Of a stretch of DNA of 64,000 nucleotides, positions 29,816-38,311 are shown piece after piece. The stretch covers positions 2,914,001 to 2,978,000 of the forward strand of contig NZ_CP104208.1 in assembly GCF_026230175.1 (NCBI RefSeq), given 5' to 3'. The stretch comes from Desulfovibrio mangrovi (GTDB lineage Bacteria > Desulfobacterota > Desulfovibrionia > Desulfovibrionales > Desulfovibrionaceae). The translations under genes were made by a program, and so were the position numbers. Numbering within the stretch: position 1 is the stretch's first letter; each line of letters begins with the position of its first letter. The notes under the pieces were generated by a model. That model searched no databases. It was not told the DNA's origin and saw nothing but the letters and a program-made list of their open reading frames with translations.

Positions 29816-30109
29816 GTGAATTTCTTTGCCGCAATCGGGGGTTACGAGGAAACAGGGAGTAATGAACAGCCGTGGGAATTCCAGTCTGCGGGGTGTGGAA
29901 AAAGCCACCCCGATCGGCACACAACAACCCGACATGCATAGCAGAAAACCATACTCAAGCCAAGCAGAATGGCAAATCACGCAACAGGCATAAAGAATTA
30001 GGCTTTTTTCGAGGGTTTTATTAATTGTGGAAAAGTCTAGACATTCATTAGACTGTGGAATACCGTCACACTAGGCCAAATAAGAAACAGTTTGCTCAGG
30101 GAGGATTGC
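29816..30109. other. Candidate replication origin (oriC) upstream of dnaA
   Basis: Noncoding region between divergent dnaA and the 52-codon gene. It has three same-direction DnaA-box-like 9-mers: TGTGGAAAA at 29894-29902 and at 30026-30034 (one mismatch to TGTGGATAA) and TGTGGAATA at 30054-30062 (two mismatches). An AT-rich tract lies at 29984-30026 and could unwind. The last two boxes flank an inverted repeat at 30034-30054. The dnaA-dnaN-gyrB-gyrA neighbourhood and nearby parS support an origin, but the box number is low. Confidence 0.5.
30034..30054. promoter_or_regulatory. Inverted repeat AGTCTA-N9-TAGACT
   Basis: A 6 bp perfect inverted repeat with a 9 bp spacer sits between two DnaA-box-like sequences, 56 bases before the 52-codon gene. 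It has the size of a dimeric repressor operator. Its protein partner is unknown. Confidence 0.4.
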
Positions 30110-30268
30110 ATGATACATCCCACCTCAAGCGTAACCGAACACGCACTCATGCACCCCGCAATGCGCCGGACTTTAAGAGAATTGCGCATCTACATGTGGG
30201 CTACTACGGCACTGGTTTCCATTACCGCACTTTCGCTCATGTACCTCAGCCTCGTACACGGTGTGTAA
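30110..30268 (+). CDS. 52-residue single-pass membrane protein
   Basis: ATG at 30110 follows a strong GGGAGGA with good spacing and opens 52 codons ending TAA at 30266-30268. The predicted protein has a basic first half (HPAMRRTLRELRIYM) and one hydrophobic helix (WATTALVSITALSLMYLSLV) near the C-terminus, so it is likely a small inner-membrane protein with N-terminus inside. It lies 11 bases before the M23 peptidase start, whose own ribosome-binding site is poor, suggesting translational coupling. It resembles no family I can name. Ordinary gene callers may skip it because of length. Confidence 0.6.
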   Translation: MIHPTSSVTEHALMHPAMRRTLRELRIYMWATTALVSITALSLMYLSLVHGV

Positions 30269-30279
30269 ATTATCACGGC

Positions 30280-31617
30280 ATGACAAACAGATACCGTTTT
30301 ACCTCCACTGATTCCAAGCGTAAAAAATACCTGGCCATAGCCGGGTGTTTCATCCTTGCCGCCTCTCTGGCGGTGTTTACAGGCATTTTCAATACGGGCT
30401 CGGATTCCCCCTCACAACAGGTCGCCACCGCGGAACAGGAGAAGCCGGTTGAGCAACCTGCTCAGGTAGTGCCTCAGGGTCCTGTGAAAGCCGTGCACCC
30501 CGGCATAGTTGGGAACGGAGACACTGCCTCCTCCATTCTTGCCCAATGGTTCAATCCCGCTGAAATCCATGAGCTGGCCCAGATATGCAAACCCGTTTTC
30601 CCGCTCCGACAGCTTCGTGCGGGCCAGCCATACCGCGTGTACACTGAAGACGGGGCAGTCTCCCGTCTTGAGTACGAAATAGATGCCGACAAGTATCTCA
30701 CCGTTACCCCGCAGAAGAAGCAGGAGAGCGCTGAGTCTGCTCCTTCCTTCACTGCGGAATTGCATGACATTCCCTATGATTACAAGACGGTGTCCATTGC
30801 AGGCACCATCAATTCCAGCCTGTTCGAAGCTGTTGAGGAAGCGGGCGAAAACGCCTCTTTGGCCATCGTCATGGCAGACATCTTCGGCTGGGAAATCGAC
30901 TTTATCCGCGATCTGCGCACCGGTGATTCCTTTTCCGCAGTTGTGGAAAAGCGTTACCGTGACGGTGAGTTCAAAGGCTACAAGCGCGTTCTTGCCGCCT
31001 CCTTCACCAATCAGGGAGAGTTGCACGAAGGCTTCCGCATGAAGGACGAATACGGCGTGTACCAGTTCTATAACGCCGAGGGCGGCAACCTGCGCCGCGC
31101 CTTCCTCAAGGCTCCCCTCTCCTTCCAGCGTATTTCCTCCAATTTCTCCAACAGCCGCCTGCATCCGGTACTCAAGACCTATCGTCCCCACCATGGCGTC
31201 GACTACGCTGCCCCCACGGGTACGCCAGTGCATGCCATCGGTGACGCCACGGTCATCAAGATCGCCCGCGACAATGCGGCCGGCAAGTACATCAAGCTTC
31301 GCCACAGCAATGGCTATGAAAGCGGCTACCTGCATCTTTCCGGCTACGCCAGAGGGCTCAAGACCGGCAAGCGCGTTCGTCAGGGCGATGTAATCGGCTA
31401 CGTGGGCGCCACAGGCTACGCTACCGGCCCTCATCTGGACTTCCGCATCCAGAAGAACGGCACCTACATCAATCCGCGCAAGGTCATCAGCCCGCGCTCC
31501 GAACCCGTGAGCAAGAAGCAGATGGATGAATTCAAGGCGCTGGTGCAGGAAATGCGTCCCAAGCTGCAGCCAAAGACCACAGTAGGAACACTTGATGTTC
31601 CTAAGACCGTCAACTAG
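30280..31617 (+). CDS. M23-family cell-wall endopeptidase
   Basis: 445-residue membrane-anchored peptidoglycan hydrolase. A transmembrane anchor spans about 17-37 (YLAIAGCFILAASLAVFTGIF). Residues about 75-270 form Csd3/OapA-like regulatory domains. The LytM-type peptidase covers about 290-405 with HHGVDYAAP (H304, D308), YLHLSGY and GPHLDF (H385, D387). The usual HxH is HxD here. The start at 30280 was chosen because the membrane anchor follows; upstream in-frame residues belong to the overlapping small gene. A terminator follows at 31638. It likely trims cross-links in the periplasm. Confidence 0.88.
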   Translation: MTNRYRFTSTDSKRKKYLAIAGCFILAASLAVFTGIFNTGSDSPSQQVATAEQEKPVEQPAQVVPQGPVKAVHPGIVGNGDTASSILAQWFNPAEIHELAQICKPVFPLRQLRAGQPYRVYTEDGAVSRLEYEIDADKYLTVTPQKKQESAESAPSFTAELHDIPYDYKTVSIAGTINSSLFEAVEEAGENASLAIVMADIFGWEIDFIRDLRTGDSFSAVVEKRYRDGEFKGYKRVLAASFTNQGELHEGFRMKDEYGVYQFYNAEGGNLRRAFLKAPLSFQRISSNFSNSRLHPVLKTYRPHHGVDYAAPTGTPVHAIGDATVIKIARDNAAGKYIKLRHSNGYESGYLHLSGYARGLKTGKRVRQGDVIGYVGATGYATGPHLDFRIQKNGTYINPRKVISPRSEPVSKKQMDEFKALVQEMRPKLQPKTTVGTLDVPKTVN

Positions 31618-31637
31618 CTGAAATAGAAATAGAATAA

Positions 31638-31672
31638 CGAAAGGCCTGTCCAAAATGGACAGGCCTTTTTGT
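31638..31672 (+). terminator. Rho-independent terminator of the M23 peptidase gene
   Basis: AAAGGCCTGTCC-AAAAT-GGACAGGCCTTT stem with TTTTTG tail, about 25 bases after the stop. Confidence 0.93.
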
Positions 31673-31733
31673 TTGGTGGCTTATCGATGGGTGACGATGG
31701 TGTTTCGTCAATGAATCTAGTGTATTGATTCTG

Positions 31734-33011
31734 TTAGTTGAAAAGCATGTGTGGAAGCGTCAGGGCAATATCCGGCACAAGGCAGACCAGAGCCAGATTG
31801 ATGATCAGCGCCAGCAGGAAGGGAAGGATGGCTCGTGTTATCGCTTCCAGTCTTGTGGAGGCGATGGAGCAGGAGACGATGAGGCAGACGCCCATGGGCG
31901 GCGTGAGCATGCCGATGGCAAGGTTCATGATCACGATGATGCCGAGATGCACCACGTCCAGCCCCAGTGCGGGCAGCAGGGGCAGCAGCACGGGTACGAA
32001 CAGGATGAGGGCGGCCGTGGTTTCCAGAATGGTGCCGGCCAGCAGCAACAGGCAGTTTATCAACAGGAGCAGCAGCACGGGATGGGTGGTGATGCTCGTG
32101 AGCCATGCGGCGATGCCTGCGGGAATGTCCTGAATGGCCATGTACCACGAGAAGACAGATGCCGCGCTGATAATGAACAGAATGATGCTGGAGGTGATTC
32201 CCGCCTGCAGGAACAGTGCAGGCAATTGCCTGAAGCTGATTTCCCGGTAAATGAACAGCCCTGCGAACAGTGCGTAGAACACGGCCACGGCGGCGGATTC
32301 CGTTGCCGTGAATATGCCGCCCATGATGCCGCCGAGGATGATTACCGGTGCGCCCAGCGCCCACAGGGCCTGCCTGAATGCGCTGAACACTTCCTTCAGG
32401 GAGAATGCGTGTTCCGGCTGCCAGTCGTGTCGTTTGGCGTGCACCAAGCACACGGTGATGAGCGAAAGGCCCGCCAGCAGCCCGGGCACGATGCCTGCTG
32501 CAAAGAGCTTTCCGATTGACGCGCCCGTGAGCACGCCGAAAATGATCATGGGAATGGACGGCGGAATCACCACCCCGATGGAGCCGGCCGCGGCCTGCAC
32601 TGCTCCGGCGAAGGCCGGAGAATGGCCGCGTTTCACCATGGCAGGAATGAGAATGGCTCCTACGGCCGCGGTATCAGCCGCAGCAGAGCCGGAAATGCCC
32701 GCGAAGAACATGGCGGAAAGTACGGAAACCGCAGCAAGCCCGCCCGGAAGATGCCCCACCAGCGCGTCGGCAAGACGCACAATGCGGCGGGATATGCCGC
32801 CTGCCCCCATGAGGTTGCCTGCGATCATGAACAGGGGCACGGCCATGAGCGGAAAGGAATCCGCCCCTGCGTACATGCGCTGGGTGACCAGCATCAGGTT
32901 CATGTCGCCCTGCAGCATGAAGGCTGCCACGGCACTTACCCCCACAGCCACGGCAATGGGCGTATTCAGCGCGAAAAGCAGCACCAGAAGGCCGAACAGC
33001 ACCACGGTCAT
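31734..33011 (-). CDS. dctM: TRAP transporter large permease DctM
   Basis: 425-residue large membrane subunit of a tripartite ATP-independent periplasmic transporter. About 12 hydrophobic helices are visible. Family signatures include AAVSVLSAMFFAGISGSAAADTAAVGAILIPAM and GVVIPPSIPMIIFGVLTG. It couples sodium or proton flow to uptake of an organic acid. Its start overlaps the dctQ stop by 4 bases. The operon order on this strand is dctP, dctQ, dctM. Confidence 0.96.
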   Translation of the reverse strand: MTVVLFGLLVLLFALNTPIAVAVGVSAVAAFMLQGDMNLMLVTQRMYAGADSFPLMAVPLFMIAGNLMGAGGISRRIVRLADALVGHLPGGLAAVSVLSAMFFAGISGSAAADTAAVGAILIPAMVKRGHSPAFAGAVQAAAGSIGVVIPPSIPMIIFGVLTGASIGKLFAAGIVPGLLAGLSLITVCLVHAKRHDWQPEHAFSLKEVFSAFRQALWALGAPVIILGGIMGGIFTATESAAVAVFYALFAGLFIYREISFRQLPALFLQAGITSSIILFIISAASVFSWYMAIQDIPAGIAAWLTSITTHPVLLLLLINCLLLLAGTILETTAALILFVPVLLPLLPALGLDVVHLGIIVIMNLAIGMLTPPMGVCLIVSCSIASTRLEAITRAILPFLLALIINLALVCLVPDIALTLPHMLFN

Positions 33012-33562
33012 GCCCTGCCCTCCTCACACGTATTCTCGTCCTTGTTTCCGTAGCAGGGAGCCTTGCTCACGGGACCGAAGAGAAAGCACAGGCAGTGCAA
33101 GGCCATGATGCAGCCGCTGAACGGTACGGCCATAAAGGGAACACGCTTGGAAACGCCGAGGGTGGTGGTCATCTGCACGGACAGGAACTCCGCAAACTGA
33201 AATCCATAGATGGCCATGACCACGAAAAGGAACAGGCTTGCCAGATGCGTGCACCGCGCAGCCATGTTCCTACCAACAGGCGAAAGGCGGCAGACCACCG
33301 TATCCACCCCGATATGCGCTCCGGCTCTGTAGGCCACAGCCGCACCGAAAAAGGTGAGTTGCACGAGCAGAACCCTGCCGAGTTCCTCTGACCAGAAGAG
33401 TGATGCGTTGAGCACGTAGCGGAAGAACACCTGCGCGCCGATAACGCCCGCCATGCCGACGCAGGATGCGAACAGGATGACGCGGCAAACAGTATCCGCA
33501 TAGGCGCTCAGGTGATTCAGCAGCGCCAGGGCACGTGTGCAATATGTGGAAACACTGGACAT
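33008..33562 (-). CDS. dctQ: TRAP transporter small permease DctQ
   Basis: 184-residue small membrane subunit with four hydrophobic helices (VILFASCVGMAGVIGAQVFFRYV, LGRVLLVQLTFFGAAVAYRAGAHIGVD, LASLFLFVVMAIYGFQFAEFL, FMAVPFSGCIMALHCLCFLFG). The LFWSEELGRVL and HIGVD segments are typical of DctQ. It bridges substrate-binding protein and DctM. It overlaps dctM by 4 bases; 388 noncoding bases separate it from dctP. Confidence 0.93.
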   Translation of the reverse strand: MSSVSTYCTRALALLNHLSAYADTVCRVILFASCVGMAGVIGAQVFFRYVLNASLFWSEELGRVLLVQLTFFGAAVAYRAGAHIGVDTVVCRLSPVGRNMAARCTHLASLFLFVVMAIYGFQFAEFLSVQMTTTLGVSKRVPFMAVPFSGCIMALHCLCFLFGPVSKAPCYGNKDENTCEEGRA

Positions 33563-33950
33563 GTTCGTAGTGTTTGTAAAATTTTATCTAGTATTTTGGT
33601 GTGTTATTGCTGTTATGAACAGCTCTTGTGCGTTATTGGCAGTGGCTTGATGAAGCCTGCCGCCATGTTCCAATAGGATGTTTCGTGAACTGGTCTAGTT
33701 GGCTGACAGGGATGTGTGAAAATGGGACAACTACGCCGTTCATAAAAGAGAGGGGATGCGCAGCGACCATCAGGTAAGGGTGTTCCCTATGCCTGCGACA
33801 TACCCCCCAATAAGCCGTAACTGTCTGTACCGGCACGAAAGGGCTCGCTTGCAAGGGTGCAGGGGATTATCCCCTGCCCGCCGGAGGCTGTCCCCCTGCT
33901 AAATACGACACCCAAATCATCTCTCGAAAAAAACTACAAAATTTCCAGTC
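33563..33950. other. Spacer between dctP and dctQ
   Basis: A 388-base noncoding gap within the TRAP operon, long for such an operon. It contains the hairpin at 33859-33877 and no supportable ORF. A separate promoter for dctQM could lie here. Confidence 0.55.
33859..33877 (-). promoter_or_regulatory. Intercistronic hairpin after dctP
   Basis: Perfect 8 bp stem GCAGGGGA/TCCCCTGC with a 3-base loop, 74 bases past the dctP stop and without a T-run. It is suited to protect the dctP transcript 3' end or reduce read-through into dctQM, giving more binding protein than permease. Confidence 0.5.
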
Positions 33951-34994
33951 CTACTTGGCGGCTTCCAGAATCCTGTCCAGCAGCGCACGGGTGGCGGGGG
34001 CTGCGTACATTTCCATATCCTTCAGGCTGCTCACACGCTCTCGGAAACTGGCCAGATCAGGCTGTTCATCCACGACCATGCCGTTGGCGCGCATTTCTTC
34101 GAGATAGGCTGCTTCCTGCGAGCGGTTGAAGGCACGCTGATACAAGGCGGCATCATGCATGGCGGTGGCGATGAGAATCTGCTGATCCTTGGGCAGCGCG
34201 TTGAACCAGGCGAGGTTGGCGATATCTATGTGCGCCGAATAGACGTGACCGGTCAGGGACAGATACTTCTGCACCTCATGGAGTTTGTACACGGAGAGCA
34301 CCCAGAGCGGGTTTTCCTGCGCGTCTATGGTGTGCTGCTGCAGTTCGGAATAGATGGGCCAGCCCATGGGGGTGGGATTTGCCCCGAGTGCGCGCCAGAG
34401 TTCCTTGTGGAAGGTGGATTCCATGACGCGGATTTTCAGCCCTTCTGCCTCCTTGGCGGTATGCACGGGCTGGCGCGAGTTGGTCAGGTGGCGGAAGCCG
34501 TTTTCGGAAAAGGCAAGCCCCTTGAAGCCGGCAGACTCCAGCTTTTTGAGGATATCCTGCCCTACGGGACCGTCAAGAACGCGGTCCACGGTGTCGTGGT
34601 CCTTGAACAGGAAGGGGAAGGCCACCACCTTCACTTCCGGCACGAAGGTGTCGAAGGGCCCGAGGGTGATGATACCCATCTGCACGGCGCCGAGCTGGAT
34701 CTGCTGGAGCATTTCGGTTTCTGTTCCCAGCGAGCCGGAATGGAATATCTTCACGGTGGTTGCACCGCTGGAGCGTTCTTCCACAAGCTGCGCGAATTTC
34801 TCGGCGGCGATGTACTGCGCGGAACCGGGCTTGGTCACCACGGCCAGGGAGATTTGTGCCGCAGATGCCGCAGATGCCACAGATACTGGGGATGCTGTAA
34901 TCAGCAGGCAGAATGCGAACAGGCAGCTCAGGACAACGGGCATGAGACCACGACCGGCAGTTGCGGGCCGCACGGAGAATAGCTTGCAGGGCAT
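33951..34994 (-). CDS. dctP: TRAP transporter substrate-binding protein DctP
   Basis: 347-residue periplasmic binding protein with a long signal peptide (about 1-45, ending SVASAASA). The DctP fold shows [50 protein letters not shown] and the ligand-carboxylate arginine in [10 protein letters not shown] (about R182). GAGGAT precedes the ATG. The ligand is probably an organic acid, but its identity cannot be read. It is the first gene of the TRAP operon, divergent from the MerR-like regulator at 35235, which might control it. Confidence 0.95.
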   Translation of the reverse strand: MPCKLFSVRPATAGRGLMPVVLSCLFAFCLLITASPVSVASAASAAQISLAVVTKPGSAQYIAAEKFAQLVEERSSGATTVKIFHSGSLGTETEMLQQIQLGAVQMGIITLGPFDTFVPEVKVVAFPFLFKDHDTVDRVLDGPVGQDILKKLESAGFKGLAFSENGFRHLTNSRQPVHTAKEAEGLKIRVMESTFHKELWRALGANPTPMGWPIYSELQQHTIDAQENPLWVLSVYKLHEVQKYLSLTGHVYSAHIDIANLAWFNALPKDQQILIATAMHDAALYQRAFNRSQEAAYLEEMRANGMVVDEQPDLASFRERVSSLKDMEMYAAPATRALLDRILEAAK

Positions 34995-35234
34995 ATGTGT
35001 ATCCTCGGATGTATGCGTAAGGGTGGATTACGGGCAAGTGATGAGAGTGTAACGTGCCTTGCAGGATGCTTCAAGTCTTGTAATGGGTGCGTAACCAATT
35101 CTGTTTGGTTGTGTGGTGCTTCATTTTTGTTCACTGTCGTTCACGGGGGTAACATTTACTTGCTTGACTGGGGATGCGCAAAGACTTATCGATGGGTTAC
35201 GATCTAGCACAATCAAGCCGTTATGAGGGTTACG

Positions 35235-36428
35235 ATGAGCGACAACACGCTTACCCACAGAGACCTTGGCCGCATGCTCGGCGTTTCCGAAACGACCATC
35301 AAGAGCTACCGCCGCAAATTCCCCGACTGCATTCCCGTTGCCAACGACGGCAAGCCCATCCGCTTCACCAGAGAAGCGGGCAAGGTCTGCCTGCGCATCC
35401 GCGAGCTTTTCAGCAGGGGCATGTCTGTGCCGGAGGTCCGCACGAGGCTTGAAAAGGAATATTCATGGATCCCTCCCCTGCCGGAAGAAATGCAGGATGA
35501 GGAGATCAGGGCAGCCGAACCGGTAATGCCCGCAGGCCCCGTAGAGGTGGAGCTGCCGGAAGACTACACGCAGGCCCTGAGCAATCTTGCCAAGAGCATG
35601 GTGAACCTGACCATGAAGCAGGACGCCATAGCCCGCAGGCTGGAGAGCATGGATGCCCGTCTGCAGAAGCTGGACCCGCAGGGTGCCGGTGCAGGCAGCG
35701 TTGCCGGGGGCATGGGCTCTGAGATGGAAGCATGGCTGGAGCGCGCTACCGGCCTGCTTGAACGCCTTGAGCAGATGGCTGCCGCACCCGTGCAGGCCTC
35801 AGAACAGGGTGTCCATCAGGGCAAGGTTATCCGTATTCGCAATGCCTATGGAGATGTGAGCGAATACACCATGGAAACCGCCGCCGCGCCGACGGGCTCC
35901 GGAGAAGCAGGTGAGGAACCTGATCAGCAGGATCTGGAGGCTGGTGAAGCGACAGCCGGGGCAGCGGAAAGAGCTGTGGACGCAACTGCGGCAGAAGCGG
36001 AGGCCGACGCCGGATTCATCTTTGATGCGGAAGAACCTGCGCAGGAAGAGATTTCGTCCATGGTGCAGGAACCTCCTCGCACCCTGCTGACCATGCCACT
36101 GGTGATCCAGTCGCCGGAAGGTGAATTTCTGGGAGTGGCGGGCAGAACTCGCGGCCGCTTCAACATCAATGACCTGAAGGCCATGCTCATGAGCCATTAC
36201 GAGGGGAACCAGCGTTTCACCATGCAGTGGCAGTTGACCGACAACGGCTGGCTCATGCTGCTGGAACAGAAGGAACTGTCAGACCCCTATTCACTGGCTG
36301 TGCTGGTGGAACAGACCACTACGCCACGCGGGAATAATGTGGCGCTTATCGAACACTTGACGATTAACGGCAAGGACGAGAATCCTGTAGAAATGTATAA
36401 CTTCATCAACAGGATATACGAGGCATAG
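35235..36428 (+). CDS. MerR-like HTH protein with long acidic linker and C-terminal domain
   Basis: 397-residue protein. The N-terminus is a MerR-type HTH (LTHRDLGRMLGVSETTIKSYRRKFPDCIPVANDGKPIRFT). Residues about 100-150 form a predicted helix with MSDARLQ-like heptads. The middle (about 220-280) is Ala/Glu-rich and disordered. The last 110 residues (LLTMPLVIQSPEGEFLGVAGRTRGRFNINDLKAMLMSHYEGNQRFTMQWQL... MYNFINRIYEA) look folded but I do not recognise them. The ATG at 35235 has GAGGG upstream; another ATG lies at 35223. TTGACT-N17-TATCGA (35164-35192) is a weak promoter candidate. It is divergent from dctP. Confidence 0.75.
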   Translation: MSDNTLTHRDLGRMLGVSETTIKSYRRKFPDCIPVANDGKPIRFTREAGKVCLRIRELFSRGMSVPEVRTRLEKEYSWIPPLPEEMQDEEIRAAEPVMPAGPVEVELPEDYTQALSNLAKSMVNLTMKQDAIARRLESMDARLQKLDPQGAGAGSVAGGMGSEMEAWLERATGLLERLEQMAAAPVQASEQGVHQGKVIRIRNAYGDVSEYTMETAAAPTGSGEAGEEPDQQDLEAGEATAGAAERAVDATAAEAEADAGFIFDAEEPAQEEISSMVQEPPRTLLTMPLVIQSPEGEFLGVAGRTRGRFNINDLKAMLMSHYEGNQRFTMQWQLTDNGWLMLLEQKELSDPYSLAVLVEQTTTPRGNNVALIEHLTINGKDENPVEMYNFINRIYEA

Positions 36429-36559
36429 GCAGCCCTGACGACATTCCCATCTCTGATGGGCAAACAGGTATCATGTCCATGCCGGGTAAGACCGTATGTC
36501 CGGAGAAGCATATCGAATCTGAGTGGGAGAACTGTTCATAGCGTTTGCGGGAGAACACT

Positions 36560-36991
36560 ATGCCGAACATCGTGTGGTCTGATGAACTGAGTCTGGGAAT
36601 TGACATGATCGACAGGCAGCACAAGATGTTGATCCGTCTGTGCAATCATCTCCTCATAGCCATCCGGCGCGGCAAGTCGCATAGCGAGCTGCAGGCTCTT
36701 TTTCATGAACTTTCCGAGTACACGGTGTATCACTTCAGTGCGGAAGAAAAGTTCATGGAGGAACTCAAGTATCCCAAGCTCAAGGAGCACAGGGAGAGCC
36801 ATGTCATCTTGAAGCGTGAGGTGCGGGCCTATCAGAACCGCCTCTTCCATCAGGAGGAAATCAATCCCGATGAGGTGCTTGCGTTCATGCGCAAATGGCT
36901 TATCGAGCATATCCTGGGTGAGGACAGGGCCATAGGGCGTTATCATCATCGCGATGACCATCTGAAAAAGAATGATGACATGGTTCACTAA
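36560..36991 (+). CDS. Bacteriohemerythrin, first copy
   Basis: 143-residue four-helix hemerythrin with a non-heme diiron oxygen-binding centre. All seven ligands are present: H21, H58, E62, H77, H81, H117 and D122, numbering identical to the well-studied methanotroph protein. The ATG at 36560 follows GGGAGA. It is a cytosolic stand-alone domain, not fused to a chemoreceptor. The neighbouring gene at 37040 is a clear tandem duplicate. In anaerobes and microaerophiles such proteins are linked to oxygen sensing, storage or detoxification. Confidence 0.95.
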   Translation: MPNIVWSDELSLGIDMIDRQHKMLIRLCNHLLIAIRRGKSHSELQALFHELSEYTVYHFSAEEKFMEELKYPKLKEHRESHVILKREVRAYQNRLFHQEEINPDEVLAFMRKWLIEHILGEDRAIGRYHHRDDHLKKNDDMVH

Positions 36992-37039
36992 GCCATAAGG
37001 GATGTGGAATCTTCCTGTATGTAACAGAGGAGCGGTTTC

Positions 37040-37501
37040 ATGCCGAATATTGTCTGGTCAGATGAACTGAGTCTGGGAATTGAGATGATCGACAGTCAGC
37101 ACAAGATGCTGATCCGTCTGTGCAACCAACTGCTCATAGCCATCCGGCACGGCAAGTCGCATAGCGAATTGCAGAAGCTTTTTCACGAGCTTTCGGAATA
37201 CACCGTGGTTCACTTCAACGATGAAGAGGCGTTTCTGCATGGCATGGGGTATCCCAGACTGAAGGAACACAGGGTGTTCCACGCCAAGCTGAAGAGGGAT
37301 GTGCGTGAGTATCAACGGCGTCTGTTCCATCATCAGGAGATAGAGGCCAACGAGGTGCTCGCCTTTCTGAAGAGTTGGCTCATAGACCACATTCTCGCGG
37401 AAGATACACGCTATGCCAGATTCCATCACAGGGAGGAGCATCTGGCCAAGCAGGCTGCCGACCAAAACGGTAACTCGGATACCTCCTCCCCATCAGCATG
37501 A
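37040..37501 (+). CDS. Bacteriohemerythrin, second copy
   Basis: 153-residue paralogue of the preceding protein. The first 57 residues are nearly identical (MPNIVWSDELSLGI), and the diiron ligands H21, H58, E62, H77, H81, H117 and D122 are conserved. It differs mainly around 59-70 (HFNDEEAFLHGMG) and in a Ser/Pro-rich C-terminal tail. GAGGAG lies 9 bases before the ATG. The 48-base gap to the first copy and 18-base gap to the flavodoxin-fold gene suggest one operon. Confidence 0.95.
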   Translation: MPNIVWSDELSLGIEMIDSQHKMLIRLCNQLLIAIRHGKSHSELQKLFHELSEYTVVHFNDEEAFLHGMGYPRLKEHRVFHAKLKRDVREYQRRLFHHQEIEANEVLAFLKSWLIDHILAEDTRYARFHHREEHLAKQAADQNGNSDTSSPSA

Positions 37502-37519
37502 CATCTGGAGGGACATTTC

Positions 37520-38113
37520 ATGAAAGTGAGCGTCATTCTCGCGCATCCATATGCGAAGAGCTTCAATCACGCGATTTACAACACCATCTGTGAGACCCTT
37601 GCATCCCTGAATACCCCCTTCTTTGCGCACGATCTTTATGCCGAACGCTTTGATCCCGTGCTCACCGTGGAGGAGTTGGGTAAAAAGCCCACGCAGGATG
37701 CGCTGGTGCGGCAGTATGCCATGGAGCTCATGGAGTCCGACGTGCTGTTCTTTGTGCATCCCAACTGGTGGGGCCAGCCGCCCGCTATTCTCAAGGGCTA
37801 CGTGGACAGGGTCATCCGTCCGCCCTACGCCTACGATTTTCCGCCGGATGACAGCGGTGGCGGTCTGCCCATCGGCAAGCTGGCAGGCAAGACCGGTGTG
37901 GTCTTCAACACCTCCAACACCGAAGATACCCGCGAGAAGGAATACTTCGGCGATCCGCTGGAGAACATCTGGATTCAGTGCGTGTTCGGCTTCTGCGGTA
38001 TTGAGAAGAGCCACCGCCGTATGTTCAGTATCATCGCAGACAGCACCCCCGAAGAGCGTGCCGCATGGCTGCAGGAAGTGGCCGAAACCACGCGGAAGAT
38101 GGTCGGGCGCTAG
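37520..38113 (+). CDS. NAD(P)H quinone reductase-like flavodoxin-fold protein
   Basis: 197-residue FMN/FAD-binding protein of the NQO1/ModA/MdaB group. Typical segments are VILAHPYAKSFNHAIYNTI at the N-terminus and FFVHPNWWGQPPAILKGYVDRVIRPPYAYDF in the middle. It likely carries out two-electron reduction of quinones or other electrophiles with NAD(P)H. GGAGGG precedes the ATG. Its place behind two hemerythrins points to oxygen or redox stress. The exact acceptor is unknown. Confidence 0.88.
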   Translation: MKVSVILAHPYAKSFNHAIYNTICETLASLNTPFFAHDLYAERFDPVLTVEELGKKPTQDALVRQYAMELMESDVLFFVHPNWWGQPPAILKGYVDRVIRPPYAYDFPPDDSGGGLPIGKLAGKTGVVFNTSNTEDTREKEYFGDPLENIWIQCVFGFCGIEKSHRRMFSIIADSTPEERAAWLQEVAETTRKMVGR

Positions 38114-38251
38114 GCCGTATTGATTGGCACTTGGCGTGCTCTCCGGAGTTTATTACGTCACGGCGTAAGGCATGTTGCTTGTTAGTTTGCGCTATGTATG
38201 TGTTTGCGTAATACGAACAGTACACGGCTTTATCGATTTATAGCCATTGAA

Positions 38252-38292
38252 AAACAAAACCCCCGTCGGAATATCCGACGGGGGTTTTTCAT
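38252..38292. terminator. Bidirectional terminator between quinone reductase and ilvD
   Basis: CCCCCGTCGGA-ATA-TCCGACGGGGG with T-rich flanks on both strands, between two convergent genes. Confidence 0.92.
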
Positions 38293-38311
38293 TCTTTATC
38301 AGCAGGATAGC

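Noticed and set aside
36457-36510. GGGCAAAC word resembling the start of a c-di-GMP-I riboswitch before the hemerythrins
   Set aside because: The remaining core elements (GACGCAAAGCC, GGCCUAA and receptor helix) are absent.
38125-38140. TGGCAC-N5-GTGCT after the quinone reductase gene
   Set aside because: One mismatch in -12 and no plus-strand gene downstream before the terminator.
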